DNA of 64,000 nucleotides. Source: Bradyrhizobium sp. ORS 278 (GTDB lineage: Bacteria; Pseudomonadota; Alphaproteobacteria; Rhizobiales; Xanthobacteraceae). The stretch covers positions 4,650,001 to 4,714,000 of the forward strand of contig NC_009445.1 in the NCBI RefSeq assembly GCF_000026145.1, in the 5' to 3' direction. How positions within the stretch are numbered: position 1 is the first letter of the stretch; the number at the start of each line of letters is the position of its first letter. The notes beneath the pieces are model-generated. The model was not told where the DNA came from. It ran no database searches and worked only from the letters and a program-made list of their open reading frames with translations. This document shows positions 43,477 to 52,267 of the stretch, piece by piece. The position numbers and the translations under genes are program-made.

Positions 43477-44412
43477 ATGCGCAACGCGTTCGTGTTGTGC
43501 TGCTCGATCGCCATGATGGCTGCGGTCGGGACGGCGAATGCTCAGGACTGGACGAAGTCGAAATGGGGGCCCGACGACGAGATCGGCGCCGCCAACTACA
43601 TGACGCCCGACCTGGTGGTCAAGGCGGCCTCGCTGGTAAAGACCGGCAAGACCTACCCGCTCGGCATGATCGTGGATTCGAAGACCCCGGCCTACCCGCC
43701 GCGCTCGTTCAAGGTCACCGTCGTGCAGCCGGGTCAAGCCGGCATCCCCGGATTGGGCCCGAACAAGGCGACCTACAATGACGACATCGTCGAGGGGTGG
43801 GTCGGCGTCGGCAGCCAGATCGACGGCCTTGGCCACCTCGGCATCGAGCACGTCTACTACAACGGCAACAAGCTGCTCGACTTCGCCGACCCGACCGGCC
43901 TGAAGAAGCTGGGCATCGAGAAGGTGCCGCCGCTGGTCGGGCGTGGCGTACTGCTCGACATGGCCGCCTATTACGGCACCGATATCGTCAAGGAAGGCAC
44001 CGCCTTCAACGTCAAGGAGATCGAGGAGGCCGCCAAGAAACAGGGCGTCGAGATCCGCCAGGGCGACATCGTCATCTTCCACACCGGCTGGCTCGGCCTC
44101 GTCGGCAAGGACGACAAGCGCTACAGCGCCGGCGAGCCGGGTCTCGGCGTCGAGGGCGCGAAGTACCTGACCTCGAAGGGCGTGGTCGCGATCGGCGCCG
44201 ACACCTGGGCGCTGGAAGCGATCCCGTTCGAGTCGAAGAACCTGTTCGAGGTCCACCAGATCCTGCTCGCCATGAACGGCACCTACATCCTCGAGAACAT
44301 GGACACCGCGGCGCTCGCCAAGGACAAGGGCTACGAATTCCTGTTCGTCCTCGGCCAGCCGCGCTGGCGCGGCGGCGTGCAGGGCAACATCAACCCGATC
44401 GCGATCCGCTAG
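43477..44412 (+). CDS. secreted cyclase-family metal-dependent hydrolase
   Basis: A 311-residue protein of the cyclase/kynurenine formamidase-like superfamily. The signal peptide is MRNAFVLCCSIAMMAAVGTA, cleaved near NAQ, so it is periplasmic. The metal-site region reads VGVGSQIDGLGHLG: the Asp and second His are kept, but the first His of the classical HxGTHxDxPxH motif is Gln, as in a branch of the family of unknown substrate. FHTGWL (about 205-210) and ADTWALE (about 246-252) are further family motifs. A GGAGGA site precedes ATG 43477. It stands alone. Confidence 0.85.
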   Translation: MRNAFVLCCSIAMMAAVGTANAQDWTKSKWGPDDEIGAANYMTPDLVVKAASLVKTGKTYPLGMIVDSKTPAYPPRSFKVTVVQPGQAGIPGLGPNKATYNDDIVEGWVGVGSQIDGLGHLGIEHVYYNGNKLLDFADPTGLKKLGIEKVPPLVGRGVLLDMAAYYGTDIVKEGTAFNVKEIEEAAKKQGVEIRQGDIVIFHTGWLGLVGKDDKRYSAGEPGLGVEGAKYLTSKGVVAIGADTWALEAIPFESKNLFEVHQILLAMNGTYILENMDTAALAKDKGYEFLFVLGQPRWRGGVQGNINPIAIR

Positions 44413-44435
44413 CAAGTCGCGACGCCAATTGACGT

Positions 44436-44575
44436 GGAGCCCGGATGAGCGCCAGCCGACGCCTCTTCGGCGTCGGCGATAGCGACATCCGGGTTCACCG
44501 CGCCAACTGGTGAGAACCCGGATGTCGCGTCCGCCTCCGCCCTCCGGGCGCAGGCTTCCGCTCATCCCGGCTTCC
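44436..44575. repeat. nested palindromic dispersed repeat (family D)
   Basis: The outer arms ggagcccggatgagc (about 44436-44450) and gctcatcccggcttcc (about 44560-44575) are complementary with small mismatches. Inside, gcgacatccgggttc (44482-44496) pairs with gaacccggatgtcgc (44514-44528). Nesting of two inverted pairs is unlike a simple terminator and fits a small mobile intergenic element. It separates the cyclase gene from the ABC-F gene (convergent). Confidence 0.65.
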
Positions 44576-44593
44576 GTTCTGTTCACGAAGCGC

Positions 44594-46171
44594 TCAGCTC
44601 GCCACTTCAAACTCCGCGGCGATGCCGATCGCCGCCAGGAACGACGGATCGTGGCTGACGACGAGAAGCGCGCCGTCGAAATCGCGGAGCGCCTGCTCCA
44701 GCATCTCGATCGAAGCGATGTCGAGATGATTGGTCGGCTCGTCGAGCAGCAACAATGATGGCGGCTGCTGGCCGCCGAACGTGCAGACCAATCCAGCGCG
44801 CAGGCGCTCGCCGCCGGACAGCGTCTCCACGCTCTGCTCGGCATCCCGGTTGCGGAAGGCGAAGCGCGCACAGGCCGCATGCGCCGCCTCGCGGCTGAGT
44901 GCCGGATGCAAGCGGCGGAGATTGCCGACGACGCTCTCCTTTCCGTCGAGTAGCGCGACGTGCTGATCCAGCATGGCGACACGCCCCTCGGCGCGCCGTA
45001 GCCTTCCGCTCGACAACGGGATGGCGCCCATCACGGCCCGCAGCAGCGTGGTCTTGCCTGCGCCATTGCGCCCGGTGATCGCGATCCGCTGACGGCCTTT
45101 GATGTGAAGCGTCCAGGGACCGAAGGTCCGGTTTCCCGCCATCACAATTGCATCGTCCAGCGCGAGCAATTCCGTTCCGGCGCCGAGCCCGGTCGGCGGC
45201 AGCATCATGGACAGCGGGGTCAGCACCTCGACCTGCTGCCGCGCCTGATCAAGTTGCTCGGCCGCCTCGCTGATCATGCGCTCGGCGAGCCGCTGCGAGC
45301 GGCCGCCGGTGTTCTCCGCTCGCTCGGCGCGCGCACCGAGCATGATTCTGGGCGCCGAGCCGCGCGCCGCCGCTGCACGCCCTGCCCGGTCCTTGCGCGC
45401 CTTGGCCTCGCGCTGGCGCTGCAGGGCATGCCCCACATCGCGCAGGCGCGCATCCGCCCGCTCCAGCGCGGCCGTCGCGCGTGCCCGCGCCTCGTCGCGC
45501 GCCGTCACGAACATCGACCAGCCGCCTCCGACGATCCGCACACCGACCGGCGTCAGCTCGACGATCCGGTCCATCAGCTCCAGCAGCGCGCGGTCATGGC
45601 TGGCGACGAGCACCCCGCCGCGCCAGGTCTGCACCAGTCGGCCGATGGCGGCGCGGCCGTCAGCGTCGAGATTGTTGGTGGGCTCGTCGAGCAGCAGCAG
45701 GTCGGGCGCCTCGATCAGCAGCCGCGCGATGCCGATGCGCGTCTGCTCGCCGCCGCTGAGCGAATCGATCGCGCGATCCAGCGTCACGCCCGGGAGACCT
45801 GCCTCGATCAGCGCCTCGTCAATCCTGGCGGAGAGGATCCAATCCGCGCTGCCGAGATCCTCGTCATCGCCATTCCCGGCAACGATCCGGTCGAGTTTCG
45901 CCAGCGCGCCGGAGACGCCGAGCGCCTCATCGACACGCAGCGTGGGGTCCCAGTGCTGCGCGAGCGTGCCGAGCCTGCCGGCTCGCGTAACCGTTCCCGC
46001 GGCCGGCTCGGACAAACCAGCAACGATCCGCAGCAAGGTCGATTTGCCGGAGCCGTTGCGCCCGACCAGGCCGACGCGTTCGGCACCGAGAGAGAGCGAG
46101 AGATTGTCGAACAGGCGACGATGATCAGGTGTCGCGGCGGCGACCGCGTCGAGCGTCAGAAAGGAGGGCAT
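44594..46171 (-). CDS. ABC-F family ATP-binding protein
   Basis: A 525-residue soluble protein with two ABC ATPase domains and no membrane part. The first Walker A is GRNGSGKST (about 37-45) with signature SGGEQTR; the second is GRNGAGKTT (about 340-348) with signature SGGERLR and Walker [13 protein letters not shown]. The two are joined by a charged linker with Arg/Ala-rich helices ([18 protein letters not shown]...). ABC-F proteins act on ribosomes (translation factors or antibiotic-protection proteins); the subfamily here is uncertain. ATG 46171 has AAGGAGGG upstream. It is divergent from ruvX. Confidence 0.92.
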   Translation of the reverse strand: MPSFLTLDAVAAATPDHRRLFDNLSLSLGAERVGLVGRNGSGKSTLLRIVAGLSEPAAGTVTRAGRLGTLAQHWDPTLRVDEALGVSGALAKLDRIVAGNGDDEDLGSADWILSARIDEALIEAGLPGVTLDRAIDSLSGGEQTRIGIARLLIEAPDLLLLDEPTNNLDADGRAAIGRLVQTWRGGVLVASHDRALLELMDRIVELTPVGVRIVGGGWSMFVTARDEARARATAALERADARLRDVGHALQRQREAKARKDRAGRAAAARGSAPRIMLGARAERAENTGGRSQRLAERMISEAAEQLDQARQQVEVLTPLSMMLPPTGLGAGTELLALDDAIVMAGNRTFGPWTLHIKGRQRIAITGRNGAGKTTLLRAVMGAIPLSSGRLRRAEGRVAMLDQHVALLDGKESVVGNLRRLHPALSREAAHAACARFAFRNRDAEQSVETLSGGERLRAGLVCTFGGQQPPSLLLLDEPTNHLDIASIEMLEQALRDFDGALLVVSHDPSFLAAIGIAAEFEVAS

Positions 46172-46342
46172 GGATGACCGTGACGGCAGAGGACACAAAG
46201 CGGCGGGCAATGTTGGTCCTGCGATCCACGGCACCACTCCTGTTCACGGTGTGATGATGCTTATAGAACGATTGCGGCGCAGCGGCAATCCGTACTCCCG
46301 GCCCGCTGGTCCGTCACACCAGCGCGTGCTAAGCGGCCCGCC

Positions 46343-46828
46343 ATGCCCGCTCCTATCCTGCCACTCATCGAAGCCGCCGGCCGCTGGCCCGAGCGCGGCG
46401 CACTGGTCGGCCTCGATCTCGGCACCAAGACCATCGGCGTCGCGGTGTCCGATCCTGACCGACGCCTCGCCACCGGCGTCGAGACGATCCAGCGCAAGGC
46501 CTTCAAGGCCGATGCCGCGCGACTGCTCGCCATCTGCGCAGAGCGCAAGGTCGTGGGCTTCGTGCTCGGCCTGCCGATCAACATGGATGGCAGCGAGGGG
46601 CCGCGGGCGCAATCGACCCGGGCGTTCGCGCGCAACCTCGCCGGCCTCACCGACCTGCCGATCGGACTGTGGGACGAGCGGCTGTCGACCGCGGCGGTCG
46701 AGCGCGAACTGATCGGCATGGATGTCAGCCGCGCCAAGCGCGCCGAGGTGATCGACACGCATGCGGCGATCTTCATCCTGCAGGGCGCGCTCGACCGGCT
46801 GACGACCTTGCGCCGCTCCGGCCAGTAA
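46343..46828 (+). CDS. ruvX: putative pre-16S rRNA nuclease YqgF/RuvX
   Basis: A 161-residue RNase H-fold protein. The N-terminal motif [15 protein letters not shown] holds the first catalytic Asp25. The [16 protein letters not shown] segment (about 73-88), [11 protein letters not shown] (about 112-122) and VIDTHAA (about 138-144) carry the other acidic and conserved residues. In E. coli YqgF completes the 5' end of 16S rRNA; a Holliday-junction role has also been proposed. The length is slightly above the usual 140. It overlaps nothing; the AEC permease gene begins four bases after its stop. Confidence 0.93.
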   Translation: MPAPILPLIEAAGRWPERGALVGLDLGTKTIGVAVSDPDRRLATGVETIQRKAFKADAARLLAICAERKVVGFVLGLPINMDGSEGPRAQSTRAFARNLAGLTDLPIGLWDERLSTAAVERELIGMDVSRAKRAEVIDTHAAIFILQGALDRLTTLRRSGQ

Positions 46829-46832
46829 GGCG

Positions 46833-47762
46833 ATGAGCGCAGTCGTCGCCGCACTGGCGCCGGTGTTCCTGCTGATCGTCCTCGGCTTCGGCCTGCGCCG
46901 CAGCCTGATCCGGCTTGAGGCGCAATGGCATGGGCTCGAGCGGCTGACCTACTACGTGCTGTTCCCCGCGCTGCTGCTGCAGAGCCTGGTCAAGGCGGAT
47001 CTGAGCGCGGTACCAGTCGCCGGGATCGGCGGCGCGCTGTTCCTGGCGATGCTGGCGATGTCGGCGCTCTGCCTTGCGCTGCGCCCCCTGCTCGCGCGTG
47101 ACGGTGTCGACGGCCCGGCCTTCACCTCGATTTTCCAGGGCGCGACGCGGTGGCAGACCTACGTCGCGCTCGGCGTGTCGCGCAGCCTCTACGGACCGAC
47201 CGGGCTTGCGGTGGCCTCGGTCGGGATGATCGCGATCATCCCGATGGTCAACGTCTTGAGCGTGGCCGTGCTCGCCCATTACGCCTCGCCGACTCGGCGC
47301 TCGGCGGCAGAGATCGTCGCCACGATCATCCGCAACCCGCTGATCTGGGCCTGCGTCGTCGGGCTCGCGCTCAACGTGACGCATGTGCCGCTGCCCAAGC
47401 TCTGGCACGACGTCGCTGACGCGCTCGGCCAGGCGTCGCTGCCGATCGGCCTGTTGGTGACCGGCGCAGGCCTGCATTTCGAAGGCTTGCGACAGGCCGG
47501 TTTCGCGGCCGCGCTCGGCGTCGTGCTCAAGCTGGTGCTGATGCCGATCCTCGCCCTCGGATTGGCCGCTTGGTTCGGCGTCACCGGCCCGAGCCTCGCC
47601 GTGGTCGCGATCTGCGCGGCGGTGCCGACCTCGCCCAGCGCCTACGTCCTTGCCAAACAGATGGGCGGCGACGCGCCGCTGCTGGCCCAGATCATCTCGC
47701 TGCAGACGGTGCTGGCCGCACTGACGATGCCGGTCTTCATCGCTCTGGTGGGCGGCGGCTAG
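46833..47762 (+). CDS. AEC (auxin efflux carrier) family permease
   Basis: A 309-residue inner-membrane protein with about ten hydrophobic helices in two repeats. The N-terminal VVAALAPVFLLIVLGFGLRR and the internal NPLIWACVVGLALN and CAAVPTSPSAYVLAKQMGGD segments are typical of bacterial AEC transporters, which export or import small organic acids such as malate/malonate; the substrate is not predictable. It starts four bases after ruvX, suggesting co-transcription. Its stop is shared with the convergent CPBP gene: the CTAG at 47759-47762 gives TAG on both strands. Confidence 0.9.
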   Translation: MSAVVAALAPVFLLIVLGFGLRRSLIRLEAQWHGLERLTYYVLFPALLLQSLVKADLSAVPVAGIGGALFLAMLAMSALCLALRPLLARDGVDGPAFTSIFQGATRWQTYVALGVSRSLYGPTGLAVASVGMIAIIPMVNVLSVAVLAHYASPTRRSAAEIVATIIRNPLIWACVVGLALNVTHVPLPKLWHDVADALGQASLPIGLLVTGAGLHFEGLRQAGFAAALGVVLKLVLMPILALGLAAWFGVTGPSLAVVAICAAVPTSPSAYVLAKQMGGDAPLLAQIISLQTVLAALTMPVFIALVGGG

Positions 47763-48502
47763 GTGAGCAGGCCGATCACGAAATAGGAATAGACGTTGTT
47801 GGCGGAGTGCGCGACCACGGTGAGCCAGGTTGAGCCGCTGCGCAAGCGGTAATAGCCGAGCACGAGCCCCAGGATGAAGATCTCCAAGATGCCGAACCAA
47901 TTGTATTGGTAATGGCAAATGGCCCAGAAGGCCGAAGTGAGCACGATGGCCCCGGCAGGCTGCAGAAAGGACTCAGACCAGCCGCGCAGCATGAAGCCGC
48001 GGACCGCGAACTCCTCAATGAGAGGCGCGCCGATACATCCGATGACCAGGAACAGGAAAAAGGCCAGCGGACCATCGCGGCGCGCACGGCCGAGTTCGGC
48101 GACAACGCCGGCATCCAGCGTCTGCCCGATCCACTGTCCGATGAAGCCGACAGTGTTGATGGCGGCAAACATGACGAGCAGTGCAAGGACGAGCTCTTGT
48201 GGCGTTGGCCAGCGTAACGCCAGATACTCGGAGAAACTGCGACGGGCCCATCGCACCGCGAGCCAGATGACGACAAGCTCGCCGGGAATGCTGCCAATCG
48301 CCACAGCCATCTTCCAGTACGCATGAGTGATGATCTGCTCAGAGACCGCCTCAAACGGAACGTGAAAAATGATCATCAACGCGATCAGCGTCACAGCCCC
48401 TCCGAGCATGGAGACGAGTGCCGCGAGCAGCGTGAAGCCTAGCGTTCCGAAGAAGTACCAGGTGCGTGGCGCCTTGATCACGCGAACGGCATCGGTCATC
48501 AT
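47759..48502 (-). CDS. CPBP-family (CAAX protease/bacteriocin-processing-like) membrane protein (1)
   Basis: A 247-residue protein with about seven membrane helices. The ABI/CPBP motifs are present: the glutamate pair and Arg in APLIEEFAVRGF (about 163-174), FWAICHYQYNW with the motif-2 histidine (about 197-207), and the final AHSANNVYSY (about 231-240). The family contains intramembrane metal-independent proteases, but most members have no known substrate. It is related to the next gene upstream (48575-49399), sharing RGF-x4-GWS-x-SFL. There are 72 bases between them; they may be co-transcribed. Confidence 0.88.
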   Translation of the reverse strand: MMTDAVRVIKAPRTWYFFGTLGFTLLAALVSMLGGAVTLIALMIIFHVPFEAVSEQIITHAYWKMAVAIGSIPGELVVIWLAVRWARRSFSEYLALRWPTPQELVLALLVMFAAINTVGFIGQWIGQTLDAGVVAELGRARRDGPLAFFLFLVIGCIGAPLIEEFAVRGFMLRGWSESFLQPAGAIVLTSAFWAICHYQYNWFGILEIFILGLVLGYYRLRSGSTWLTVVAHSANNVYSYFVIGLLT

Positions 48503-48574
48503 CGTCCCCGCTTGTTGTGGATCATGATCGCGCTAAAAACAGGCGCAAACAACGATTGGACGCGCCGCCTCTGT

Positions 48575-49399
48575 TCAGCCATTGCCGCTCGCCAGCCACA
48601 TCGTCTGGATCGTGGCGGCGAGGTTGTTGAGGCCGTGCAGCACCATGGTCAGGTACAGCGAGTGCGTCCGGTAGCGCAGATAGCCAAACCAGACACCGAG
48701 CGAAAATACGTTCAGCAGAGCGAACCAGTCGTACTGCAGATGCAGCACGGTCCACAGCAATGACGACAGCACGATGGCGCCGGGCACGCGCAGGAAGGAG
48801 TCCGACCAGCCGCGATAGAGGAAGCCGCGCGCCATCAGCTCTTCCGAGACCGGCGCAGCGACGCAGAAGGCGATAACCATCAGCCAGACCGTGCCGTCGC
48901 CTCGGGCGGTCTTCAGCAGGTCCACCATGAAGCTCGCGGACTTCTCGTCGTGCCCCGTCAATTGCGCCGCCAGCTCCCAGCAGCCCAGGATCACGACCAT
49001 TCCGATGACGCCGAGCGCAAAATTCTTCCAGCCGGTCCAGCGCAGGCCGAGATAGTCGGCGAAGGACATGCGGGTGTGGCGGATGGCAAAATAGATCGGG
49101 ATCAGGATCGCCGGCACGCCCATGATCGCCGACAGCGAGACCGTGAGAGAGCGGCTCGCGATCTGGATCATGGCCAGCTCGAATTGAGGCAGGCTGTCGA
49201 TCGCACCGTCATGGCGCAGCAGGAAGTAGCCGATCGGCGTCAGCTGACCGATGAAGAACACCACGATGATGAGGACGCCCCACAGCAAGGTGCGCCAGAA
49301 GCCGAGCGTGCGCGGCTGATGCGGCGCGGGCGCGATCCGCTGCGGCGGATGAGCGGGATCGAGGGAATCGATGACGGCGGCGTCGGGCGTGTCGGTCAA
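48575..49399 (-). CDS. CPBP-family membrane protein (2), TTG start coupled to the acyl-CoA dehydrogenase gene
   Basis: A 274-residue paralogue of the adjacent CPBP protein. The catalytic motifs are intact: SEELMARGFLYRGWSDSFL (about 190-208), LLWTVLHLQYDWF (about 220-232) and LHGLNNLAATI near the end. The first 45 residues are polar and proline-rich (DPAHPPQRIAPAPHQPRTL), ahead of the first helix. No ATG or GTG is available before the first helix; a TTG at 49397-49399 overlaps the stop of the acyl-CoA dehydrogenase as TTGA and is the most likely start. Coupling to that gene implies joint expression. Confidence 0.85.
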   Translation of the reverse strand: MTDTPDAAVIDSLDPAHPPQRIAPAPHQPRTLGFWRTLLWGVLIIVVFFIGQLTPIGYFLLRHDGAIDSLPQFELAMIQIASRSLTVSLSAIMGVPAILIPIYFAIRHTRMSFADYLGLRWTGWKNFALGVIGMVVILGCWELAAQLTGHDEKSASFMVDLLKTARGDGTVWLMVIAFCVAAPVSEELMARGFLYRGWSDSFLRVPGAIVLSSLLWTVLHLQYDWFALLNVFSLGVWFGYLRYRTHSLYLTMVLHGLNNLAATIQTMWLASGNG

Positions 49400-51039
49400 G
49401 GCAGGGTGCGCTCCAGCAAGGCACGGCTGGCGGCGGGAGCGAGATCGACCGCGCCATACATGCTCGGATGAACGGTGGCGAGCCGCGTGGCGGCGAACAG
49501 CTCGGCATGGGCGGGCGTCACCGCGTTGAGCGCGGCCGCGGCCGACAGCAGCGCCAATTTCTCCACGGCGAGCCGTGCAACACGCTCGCTGTCGCCACGC
49601 CGGAAGGCCTGGCCGATCATGGCGACCGCGTCCGCTGCGCCAGGCAGGCCACGCGTCGCGTCCGACAAGGTGTTCAGGACGGCAGCCGCCGCCTCCGGCT
49701 CGCGCGACAGCGCGCGCAGCACGTCGAGGCACATCACGTTGCCCGAGCCCTCCCAGATCGCATTGACCGGCGACTCGCGATAGTGGCGCGCGAGGATGCC
49801 GTCCTCGACATAGCCATTGCCGCCGAGGCACTCCATCGCCTCGTACAGGAACGGCGGCGCGCTCTTGCAGACCCAGTACTTGATCGCGGGTGTCAGCAGC
49901 CGCATGTAGGCGGCTTCGTCCGCATCATCCGTCATGCGATCGAAAGCGCGGCACAGCCGCATCACCAGCGCAACCGTCGCCTCGACATGCAGCGCCATGT
50001 CGGCCAGCACCGCCTGCATCAAGGGCTGATCGGCGAGATGCTTCTGGAACACGCTGCGATGGCGGGCGTGGTGGAGCGCGTGGGCCAGCCCCGAGCGCAT
50101 CAGGCCGGCGGACGAGATCGCGCAATCCTGCCGCGTCAGCTGCACCATCTGGATGATGGTGCTGATGCCCCGGCCCTCCTCGCCGACCCGCTCGGCATAG
50201 GCGCCCGCGAACTCGACCTCCGAGGAGGCGTTGGAGCGATTGCCGAGCTTGTCCTTCAGCCGCTGGAAGCGCAGCGCATTGACGGCGCCATCGGGCGTGA
50301 AGCGCGGCATGAAGAAGCAGGTCAGCCCGCCCTCGGCCTGCGCCAGCACCAGGAACGCGTCGCACATCGGCGCCGACATGAACCATTTGTGCCCGGTGAT
50401 GCGGTAACCGTCCGTGGAGCGCGTGGCCGACGTCATGTTGGCGCGCACGTCGGTGCCGCCCTGCTTCTCGGTCATGCCCATGCCCAGCGTCATGCCGCGC
50501 TTCTGCCACCACGGCGCAAACGCCGGATCGTAGTCGCGTGTCGCGATGACACGCATCGTTTGCGCCAGCAGATCCGGCTGCGGTGCGAGCGCGGCGACCG
50601 AGGCACGCGTCATCGTGATCGGACAGAGGTGTCCGCTCTCGACCTGCGAGGCGACGTAGAACTTTGCCGCGCGCACGACTTCGGCGCTGCCGCCGACGGG
50701 CTTGCCCTGCGCCGTCCAGGTCGAATTGTGCAGCCCGGCCGCGACGGCCTGCGCCATCATGTGATGATAGGCCGGATGAAACTCGACGGCGTCGCGGCGA
50801 AAACCCTTGGCGTCGAAGCTGCGCAGCTTCGGCGTGTTCTCGTTGGCCAGCCGGCCCTGCTCGGCCATCTCGGCCGAGCCCCACAGCTTGCCGAACGCAA
50901 TCAGCTCCTGCTCGGCGCCGCTCCCGCCGTTCGCCGCGACCGCGTCCATCAGCGGCCGGTCGGCCGTGAAGAGGTTCACGTCCGCGAAGGGCGGCGACTG
51001 GTTGAAGACCTCGTGGGTCTCGAGCGATGGCTGGGTCAT
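49396..51039 (-). CDS. aidB: AidB-type acyl-CoA dehydrogenase
   Basis: A 547-residue FAD flavoprotein of the acyl-CoA dehydrogenase fold. The opening MTQPSLETHEVFNQSPPFADVNLF is the AidB-specific N-terminal extension. The FAD/substrate loop is MTEKQGGTDVRANMT (about 189-203), KWFMSAPMCDAFLV follows, and the late segment CLGGNGYVEDGILARHYRESPVNAIWEGSGNV is the family signature. E. coli AidB is a DNA-binding alkylation-response protein; in other bacteria the role is not clear, and acyl-CoA substrates have not been fixed. ATG 51039 is chosen because homology starts there. It is divergent from pyrB and coupled to a CPBP gene. Confidence 0.9.
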   Translation of the reverse strand: MTQPSLETHEVFNQSPPFADVNLFTADRPLMDAVAANGGSGAEQELIAFGKLWGSAEMAEQGRLANENTPKLRSFDAKGFRRDAVEFHPAYHHMMAQAVAAGLHNSTWTAQGKPVGGSAEVVRAAKFYVASQVESGHLCPITMTRASVAALAPQPDLLAQTMRVIATRDYDPAFAPWWQKRGMTLGMGMTEKQGGTDVRANMTSATRSTDGYRITGHKWFMSAPMCDAFLVLAQAEGGLTCFFMPRFTPDGAVNALRFQRLKDKLGNRSNASSEVEFAGAYAERVGEEGRGISTIIQMVQLTRQDCAISSAGLMRSGLAHALHHARHRSVFQKHLADQPLMQAVLADMALHVEATVALVMRLCRAFDRMTDDADEAAYMRLLTPAIKYWVCKSAPPFLYEAMECLGGNGYVEDGILARHYRESPVNAIWEGSGNVMCLDVLRALSREPEAAAAVLNTLSDATRGLPGAADAVAMIGQAFRRGDSERVARLAVEKLALLSAAAALNAVTPAHAELFAATRLATVHPSMYGAVDLAPAASRALLERTLP

Positions 51040-51290
51040 GGCCGTGGCCTTTGCAAACAGATCATCGGCGCGGCCGAATTGAAAAATCATAGGGGGTCGC
51101 GGCCGCGCCCGGCAGCGAAAAATGCCTCCGCTCCGTCGCATAGTTCACAAACCCTTGCCGCGCCCCGGCGGCGGCCAACGAGCCTGGATCGGGCCGTGCC
51201 CACGCCTGGACAGACGGAACGGGGGATAACTCGGAACCCCGGCTTTCGGCCTTGCCCGCCATGGAAACCGCGCCTATAGCTCTGGCTTTA

Positions 51291-52244
51291 ATGGCAACCT
51301 CTCCGAAATCGACGTTTGTCCTCGGGCACCGGCATTTGCTGGGAATCGAGGGCCTTTCCACCGCCGACATCACCGGTCTCCTCGATCTGTCCGAGGAGTA
51401 TGTCGAACTGAACCGTCAGGTCGACAAGAAGCGTACCGTGCTGCGCGGCCGGACCCAGGTCAACCTGTTCTTCGAGGCCTCGACGCGGACGCAATCCTCG
51501 TTCGAGCTGGCCGGCAAGCGGCTTGGCGCCGACGTCATGAACATGTCGGTGTCGTCCTCGTCGATCAAGAAGGGCGAGACCCTGATCGACACCGCGGTCA
51601 CGCTCAACGCCATGCATCCGGACATCCTGGTGGTCCGTCACCACGCCTCCGGCGCGGTCGAGCTCTTGGCCCGCAAGGTCGACGGCTCCGTGATCAATGC
51701 CGGCGACGGCGCGCATGAGCATCCGACGCAGGCGCTGCTGGATGCGCTCACCATCCGCCGCAACAAGGGCCGCATCGAGGGCCTGGTCATCGCGATCTGC
51801 GGCGACGTGCTGCATTCGCGCGTCGCGCGCTCCAACATCCTCCTGCTGAACACAATGGGCGCCCGCGTCCGCGTCGTCGCGCCCTCCACTTTGCTGCCGC
51901 CGGGCATCGAGCGGATGGGCGTCGAGGTCGCGCGCGACATGCGCGAAGGCTTGAACGGCGCCGACATCGTCATGATGCTCCGCCTGCAGCGCGAGCGCAT
52001 GAACGGCTCCTTCGTGCCGTCGTCGTCGGAATATTTCCAGTATTTCGGCCTCGACCAGAAGAAGCTCGCTTACGCCAAGCCGGACGCGCTCGTCATGCAT
52101 CCGGGACCGATGAACCGCGGCGTCGAGATCGACTCCATCGTCGCCGACGGCGCGCAGTCGCTGATCCGGGAACAGGTCGAAATGGGCGTCGCCGTGCGCA
52201 TGGCCGTGCTCGAGGCGCTGGCCCGCAACCTGCCCAACGCTTGA
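51291..52244 (+). CDS. pyrB: aspartate carbamoyltransferase catalytic subunit
   Basis: A 317-residue enzyme making N-carbamoyl-aspartate in pyrimidine synthesis. The carbamoyl-phosphate motif STRT is at 64-67 ([12 protein letters not shown]), HPTQ follows in [15 protein letters not shown], and the aspartate-binding [10 protein letters not shown] and [11 protein letters not shown] are present. The length is normal for the catalytic chain. ATG 51291 is preferred; an ATG at 51252 would add 13 residues. The dihydroorotase homologue begins 24 bases after the stop, the pyrBC arrangement in which the DHOase-like subunit is part of the ATCase holoenzyme. No pyrI is present. Confidence 0.96.
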
Positions 52245-52267
52245 GATCAAAGTCGGGACGAAACGAC

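Noticed and set aside
44594..46171. ABC-F gene as an antibiotic-resistance determinant
   Set aside because: No leader peptide or attenuator was seen, and the neighbours are housekeeping; a general ribosome-associated role is as likely.
47759..49399. CPBP pair as part of a bacteriocin or abortive-infection system
   Set aside because: No peptide, ABC exporter or defence gene is adjacent; neighbours are housekeeping genes.
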